Position numbers and translations under genes: made by a program. Positions 59,694 through 64,000 of a stretch of DNA of 64,000 nt are shown piece after piece. Position 1 is the stretch's first letter; every line of letters starts with the position of its first letter. Location: the NCBI RefSeq assembly GCF_900182605.1, contig NZ_FXTB01000003.1, positions 372,001 through 436,000 of the forward strand, in the 5' to 3' direction. A model generated the notes under the pieces. It saw only the letters and a program-made list of their open reading frames with translations. It searched no databases and was not told the DNA's origin. This stretch comes from Saccharicrinis carchari. GTDB lineage: Bacteria > Bacteroidota > Bacteroidia > Bacteroidales > Marinilabiliaceae.

Positions 59694-61721
59694 TTACCTG
59701 GCTAACAATTCAACTACTTTGTTGAATACGTTTTCGCCGGTAAATCCAAATTTATTATCCAGCACTTCGTAATGTGCTGAAAAACCAAAATGATCCAGTC
59801 CAAAAACAGTACCGTTGGCACCCACCAAACCCTCTAAGGTTACGGGTAGTCCTGCAGTCAATCCAAAGCGGGGTACATTAAGAGGTAGAATTTCGGCCTG
59901 ATAGGCTTTATCCTGGTTACGGAACAAGCCTTCGGATATAACCGAAACGATTTGCACCTTCAAGCCTTTTTCGGCTCTCAATCTTTCAGCACCATCCACC
60001 AGGGTACTTACCTCTGATCCGCTGGCCAAAAGAACCACATCGGGAACCCCGGCATCTTTGTGCACGATATAGGCTCCTTTTTTGGCCTGCGAAGCTTTTT
60101 TGTAATCGCTGCCGGGCAGGTCTTTAATGTTTTGGCGCGATAAGATAAGTGCTGTTGGTGTGCTGGTATTTTTCAGTGCCATTTCCCAGGCTACTGTGGC
60201 CTCTTGTACGTCGGCCGGACGAAGTACCAGCATGGAGTTTTCGCCATCGTGGTTTTTGAGTTTTTCCATCAATCGAATCTGCGCCTCTTGCTCAACGGGT
60301 TGATGCGTTGGGCCGTCTTCACCTACGCGGAAAGCATCGTGAGTCCATACATATTTAACCGGTAACTGTTGTAAAGCGGCCAAACGAATGGCAGGTTTCA
60401 TATAATCCGAAAATACAAAGAATGTTCCCACGGCAGCAATCACACCGCCGTGCAGTGCCATTCCATTGGCAATGGCGGCCATGGTAAGCTCTGAAACACC
60501 CGCTTGTAAGAACTGTCCGGAGAAATCACCTTTTTCAAAGGCTTTGGTTTTCTTTAAAAAGCCATCCGTTTTATCTGAGTTGGCCAGGTCGGCCGACGAA
60601 ACAATCATATTTTCAACCCGATCGGCAAAGACACCCAATACGGTTGCCGAGGCGGCACGTGTGGCAGCTCCTCCTTTTTGTTCAATGGCGCTAAAATCAA
60701 TTTCGGGCACTTTGCCCGAAAAGAACTTGGCGAATTTTTCCGCCAACTCCGGGTTAGCTTTTTCCCACTCCGCTTGCTCCGCTTTTTTAGCCGTAACATA
60801 CGCCACTTTTTTGGCTTGCACTTCGGCGTAGTATTGGGCTACATCGTCAAAAATGGAAAAAGGCTTGTCCGGCTTACCGCCCAAAGCCATAATGGTGCTC
60901 TTAATACATCCTCCTGCTGCCGACAACGGCTGACCGTGGGTGCTTACCATACGCTCAAAAGATGAGCCGTCGGCTTTTAAGGCTTTTTTGCCCATAACGG
61001 TTTTACCAATAATCAAGAAAGGTTTTTCTGTTTCGGCCGTGGCGGCATCCAATGCTTTACGTATCTCATCGGGGTTGTTGCCGTCGATGGTCATTACGGC
61101 CCATCCCCAGGCCTCGTATTTTTTGGCGGTATCTTCAACGGTTACAACATCCGTTGTTGTGGAAAGTTGAATGTCGTTGGAATCATAAAACATTACCAGA
61201 TTGTTTAATCCCAGGAAACCGGCTATACGTCCTGCGCCTTGCGATATTTCTTCCTGGATACCGCCATCGGAAATGAAGGTGTAAATATTGTGGCTCATCC
61301 AGTTTCCGAAACGATGGGAAAGAAATTTTTCCGTAATGGCCGCACCTACTGCCATCGTGTGCCCTTGCCCCAGGGGACCCGATGTGTTTTCTACTCCGCG
61401 TTCCACATCCACCTCGGGATGTCCGGGTGTTGGGCTGCCCCACTGGCGAAAGTTCGACAGTTCCTCCATCGTATAGGCTCCCGTTAATGCCAGTTGTGCA
61501 TACAACATGGGCGACATATGACCCGGATCTAAAAAGAAACGGTCGCGATTTACCCATGTGCGGTCGTTGGGATCATAATTAAGATATTCGGAATATAGGA
61601 TGTTGATAAAATCGGAGCCACCCATTGCTCCGCCGGGGTGTCCTGATTTTGCTTGTTCTACCATGGCAACCGACAATAACCTGATGTTATCCGCTGCTCT
61701 GTTTACAGTTTTGTTACTCAT
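59694..61721 (-). CDS. tkt: Transketolase
   Basis: A 675-residue thiamine-diphosphate enzyme of the non-oxidative pentose phosphate pathway. N-terminal residues include the sugar-binding His in SGHPGGAMGG and the TPP motif, split between GDGGIQEE-like SDGGIQEEISQGAGRIAG and NLVMFYDSNDIQLS. GPLGQGHTMAVGAA is the classic family motif. The pyrimidine-binding domain follows (AGVSELTMAAIANGMALHGG), with the THDAFRVGEDGPTHQPVE motif near 470, then the C-terminal domain from 545. It is full length. A TATCTTTG box on the same strand at 61801-61808 can serve as promoter. Confidence 0.97.
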   Translation of the reverse strand: MSNKTVNRAADNIRLLSVAMVEQAKSGHPGGAMGGSDFINILYSEYLNYDPNDRTWVNRDRFFLDPGHMSPMLYAQLALTGAYTMEELSNFRQWGSPTPGHPEVDVERGVENTSGPLGQGHTMAVGAAITEKFLSHRFGNWMSHNIYTFISDGGIQEEISQGAGRIAGFLGLNNLVMFYDSNDIQLSTTTDVVTVEDTAKKYEAWGWAVMTIDGNNPDEIRKALDAATAETEKPFLIIGKTVMGKKALKADGSSFERMVSTHGQPLSAAGGCIKSTIMALGGKPDKPFSIFDDVAQYYAEVQAKKVAYVTAKKAEQAEWEKANPELAEKFAKFFSGKVPEIDFSAIEQKGGAATRAASATVLGVFADRVENMIVSSADLANSDKTDGFLKKTKAFEKGDFSGQFLQAGVSELTMAAIANGMALHGGVIAAVGTFFVFSDYMKPAIRLAALQQLPVKYVWTHDAFRVGEDGPTHQPVEQEAQIRLMEKLKNHDGENSMLVLRPADVQEATVAWEMALKNTSTPTALILSRQNIKDLPGSDYKKASQAKKGAYIVHKDAGVPDVVLLASGSEVSTLVDGAERLRAEKGLKVQIVSVISEGLFRNQDKAYQAEILPLNVPRFGLTAGLPVTLEGLVGANGTVFGLDHFGFSAHYEVLDNKFGFTGENVFNKVVELLAR

Positions 61722-61800
61722 TTTTTTAAAAAAATTACGGATGTTAAATTTACCATCTTATCGTTTGGTACCCCTTTGATCCCTTGAATAAAGAATTGTA

Positions 61801-61808
61801 CAAAGATA
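61801..61808 (-). promoter_or_regulatory. -7 promoter element of tkt
   Basis: On the minus strand this reads TATCTTTG, matching TAnnTTTG, with a leader of about 80 nt before the tkt ATG. A -33 TTG is not clear. Confidence 0.55.
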
Positions 61809-61955
61809 ATTTTTTTTTGGAATTGAGGCTGACATTGGTGAGTTTTGGGATAGCAGAATGTGAATTAGTTGTTTATCCAAATGTTATTAGGCTATTTATT
61901 GTAGTGTATTTTAAAGCTCATGAAAAAAGTTGGAATAGCAGCCAAAGAAATTCTT

Positions 61956-62570
61956 TTACTTATTTCGCAGAGTATATTTAAACCCTAACGAGAAGATGGC
62001 GCCCCAATGCCTTACTTTGCTCCCCACCATATAATTTTTATTGGCGAAGTTGGTAACGCTATGTGTATAGGTGATTGACGGGCAAAGTAGAAATTGCTCA
62101 TTCAGCTTATAGTTACAGCCTATTTCGGCCAGAATCGCAAGATCGATCCTATCCGGCAGGTCCGTATTACGATACGTTACCATCTCCAAATCTTCCACTG
62201 AAAAAGTTTTGATTTTTGCAGAAATCAATATGGATGGCACTATCGCGTGGTTTACGTTTAACCTTATCTTTTTTCCAAAAGTATACCCATATTTAAGCGG
62301 GATAGACAAGTAACTGTAATTAGAATCTGTTGTTCCTTCTTTTAATGGTTCCCCAATGTTGTTCGTGAAATTAAAATCTTCCTTAAATCCCTTTTGGGCA
62401 TAAAGCAATTCAACACCTACATAAAAAACATTTTTTAAAGGATAATCATACGAAAGCCCTCCCACAAATCCATACCTGTTATTCGTCTCGCTTAAGAAGT
62501 TTTCAGAATTAGGAACTTTAACCTTGTTGTGTGGCAAGGCTTTTATTTTCCAATGCATTATCATCCTCAC
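61956..62570 (-). CDS. PorT-type outer-membrane beta-barrel protein, probably missing its N terminus
   Basis: A 204-residue protein with the strand pattern of the PorT/OMP_b-brl family: RYGFVGGLSYDYPL, then FYVGVELLYAQKGF, YSYLSIPLKYGYTF, and a final strand WGAIFSLGFKYTL. Members normally begin with a signal peptide and a first strand such as GVKGGLN. Here the frame starts MRMIMHWKIKAL without any signal sequence, and the 136 bases before it up to the dnaE start have no in-frame continuation. The gene therefore looks 5'-truncated, perhaps by an old rearrangement at the dnaE promoter side. It may be non-functional. Confidence 0.6.
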   Translation of the reverse strand: MRMIMHWKIKALPHNKVKVPNSENFLSETNNRYGFVGGLSYDYPLKNVFYVGVELLYAQKGFKEDFNFTNNIGEPLKEGTTDSNYSYLSIPLKYGYTFGKKIRLNVNHAIVPSILISAKIKTFSVEDLEMVTYRNTDLPDRIDLAILAEIGCNYKLNEQFLLCPSITYTHSVTNFANKNYMVGSKVRHWGAIFSLGFKYTLRNK

Positions 62571-62650
62571 CTAAGCCAAACCATATCAAGGTTCTATCAT
62601 TAATTGGCTTCTTCTTTGACAAAACTGCCTGTAAATCCCCCTTAAAAAAC

Positions 62651-62658
62651 TAACTTTG
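62651..62658 (+). promoter_or_regulatory. Possible -7 promoter element of dnaE
   Basis: TAACTTTG fits TAnnTTTG and lies 48 nt before the dnaE ATG. No -33 element at the normal distance is visible. Confidence 0.4.
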
Positions 62659-62706
62659 TAAGTTGCTGCTTTAGCCAATATATTGCACATAAATAATTGA
62701 TATACA

Positions 62707-64000
62707 ATGTTTTTAGTATTTGATACCGAAACTACCGGATTACCCAAGAACTGGAAAGCACCCATAAGCGATACGGACAACTGGCCAAGGATGGTGCAGT
62801 TGGCATGGCAATGTCACGATGTGAAGGGCAACTTCCTTTTTGCCAAAAACCATGTTATCCAACCCGAAGGATACAATATCCCCGATGACGTGGTGGCCGT
62901 GCACGGTATCACTACTGAAATAGCTCATAAGAAAGGTATTCCCCTGAAGGATGCCCTGCTCGACTTTATGGAGGACGTAAAAAAGAGCAAATTGATCATC
63001 GGACACAATATTAGTTTCGATATTAATATTGTGGGCTGCGAGTTGATACGTTGCGGGATGGAAGAAACTCTTTCGCGTGCACCATCGCTTTGTACCATGC
63101 TCGAAAGTAAGGAGTACTGCGACCTAAGACGTATGGGTCAGCTTAAAAATCCAAATCTTACCGAACTACATATTAAACTGTTTGCCGTTCCTTTTGAAGA
63201 AGCGCATAATGCGGCAGCCGATGTGGAATCTACTACCCGCTGCTTCCTGGAGTTGGTTCGCGTGGGGGCTATTACGCCACAAAGATTGCAGATGACTCCG
63301 GCTCAAATTGAGGCATTCCGACTAAATAATCCTGAAATGATTCAATTGGCAGGTGTTGAATATGAATCATTTAAAGTAGATACGCTTGAGCATATCTCGG
63401 TTGCCGATGAAGAGGAGAAACTAAGGCAGGCGGCCAAAAGTGCGGGTAACATACCCTTTGTGCATTTGCATGTACATACGCAGTATTCGATACTCGATGG
63501 TGCCAATAAAACAGCAGTCATCGCTCAAAAAGCCAAGGACGATGGAATGCCTGCCCTGGCTATTACCGACCATGGTGGTATGTTTGGTGTAAAAGAATTT
63601 CATGTGGCATGTTCAAAAGCCGGTATAAAACCCATTATAGGGGTAGAGGCCTATGTTGCTCGCCGCGGACGCTTGCGTAAAGATGATAAAACGGATGCCT
63701 CGGGTTATCACCTCATCCTATTGGCCAAAAACGAAACAGGTTATGTAAATCTTTTAAAATTAACTTCAATAGCACATACCGAAGGATTTTACTATAAACC
63801 ACGTATCGATAAAGAGGTGCTACAAGAACACAGGGAGGGTTTGATAGTAAGCAGTGCCTGTTTGGGTGGAGAGGTTGCGCAGCATATAATGAATGGCAAT
63901 GTGGATAAAGCAAGGGAAACCATCCAATGGTTCAAAAATATTTTTGGCGACGATTATTATTTAGAGGTGATGCGCCATAAAAATGATGATCCGGTGCTGC
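62707..64000 (+). CDS. dnaE: DNA polymerase III alpha subunit with N-terminal proofreading exonuclease (5' part)
   Basis: The first 431 codons of a replicative polymerase, cut by the window end. Residues 1-190 are a DEDDh exonuclease of the DnaQ type: D and E in FDTETTGLP, VHGIT as ExoII context, HNISFDINI with its Asp, and the ExoIII region HNAAADVES with the conserved His and Asp. After a linker of about 60 residues, the PHP domain begins VHLHVHTQYSILDGA and continues with ITDHGGMFG and PIIGVEAYV as in DnaE. An exonuclease joined to the start of DnaE is a Bacteroidota arrangement. The ATG at 62707 directly precedes the exonuclease motif. Confidence 0.93.
   Translation, partial: MFLVFDTETTGLPKNWKAPISDTDNWPRMVQLAWQCHDVKGNFLFAKNHVIQPEGYNIPDDVVAVHGITTEIAHKKGIPLKDALLDFMEDVKKSKLIIGHNISFDINIVGCELIRCGMEETLSRAPSLCTMLESKEYCDLRRMGQLKNPNLTELHIKLFAVPFEEAHNAAADVESTTRCFLELVRVGAITPQRLQMTPAQIEAFRLNNPEMIQLAGVEYESFKVDTLEHISVADEEEKLRQAAKSAGNIPFVHLHVHTQYSILDGANKTAVIAQKAKDDGMPALAITDHGGMFGVKEFHVACSKAGIKPIIGVEAYVARRGRLRKDDKTDASGYHLILLAKNETGYVNLLKLTSIAHTEGFYYKPRIDKEVLQEHREGLIVSSACLGGEVAQHIMNGNVDKARETIQWFKNIFGDDYYLEVMRHKNDDPVL

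Noticed and set aside
61784-61981. A 65-codon plus-strand frame between tkt and the outer-membrane protein gene
   Set aside because: It covers the tkt promoter and the end of the opposite gene, and its sequence shows no family motif.
1-64000. Mobile elements, CRISPR arrays, tRNA/rRNA genes and defence islands
   Set aside because: No transposase, integrase, spaced direct repeats, cloverleaf with CCA end or rRNA-like sequence was found on reading both strands.

Overview
The window is a chromosomal segment of a Bacteroidota bacterium, most likely in Bacteroidia near the Marinilabiliales (the order is inference). The signs are a type IX secretion (T9SS) C-terminal sorting domain, a DNA polymerase III alpha subunit with a fused N-terminal exonuclease, DUF4492 in front of cytochrome bd genes, an extended ribosomal protein S16, a TorF-type porin beside glnK-amtB, and several promoters of the Bacteroidetes TAnnTTTG type. 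Composition is even throughout. I saw no insertion sequence, prophage, CRISPR array, rRNA or tRNA gene.

Layout. 1-4.5 kb (minus strand): engB (cut by the window edge), a ctpA-type protease, an APS reductase and a prokaryotic glutamate-receptor-like channel. 4.8-8.1 kb: a three-gene operon of two DUF438-hemerythrin-PAS proteins around a DUF1858-DUF2249 protein. 8.5-10.5 kb: a coupled TM2/DUF2752/DUF4870/M48 operon of membrane proteins and a protease. 10.7-17.5 kb: mpl, DUF3810, a HAD phosphatase, rpsP, rimM, an SMR exporter, a HIT protein and greA. 17.8-27.7 kb: a Rieske-like lipoprotein with altered ligands, an M16 protease, cysteine desulfidase, DsbD, a cold-shock protein, dgt and ygjP. 28-31 kb: a four-module sulfane-sulfur enzyme and a second cold-shock gene. 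31.2-41.6 kb: lysC, then gltD/gltB facing a torF-like/glnK/amtB cluster, which together take up ammonium, sense nitrogen state and make glutamate. 41.9-45.1 kb: a cytochrome bd operon (DUF4492, cydA, cydB) ending in an unlisted 48-residue CydX-like protein. 45.4-64 kb: typA, a ModF-like ABC protein without its first P-loop, a rubredoxin-glutamate synthase fusion, a polyprenyl synthase, polA, rlpA, a T9SS cargo protein, an AspT-type transporter, DUF1456, transketolase, a probably truncated outer-membrane protein and the first third of dnaE.

Most genes are housekeeping. The parts that deserve a second look are the CydX-like microprotein, the hemerythrin/PAS operon, the Rieske-like lipoprotein with Cys/Tyr in place of His, the P-loop-less ABC tandem, the rubredoxin-fused glutamate synthase domain, the iGluR-type channel and some perfect inverted repeats. 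No finding here amounts to a clear new defence or mobile system.
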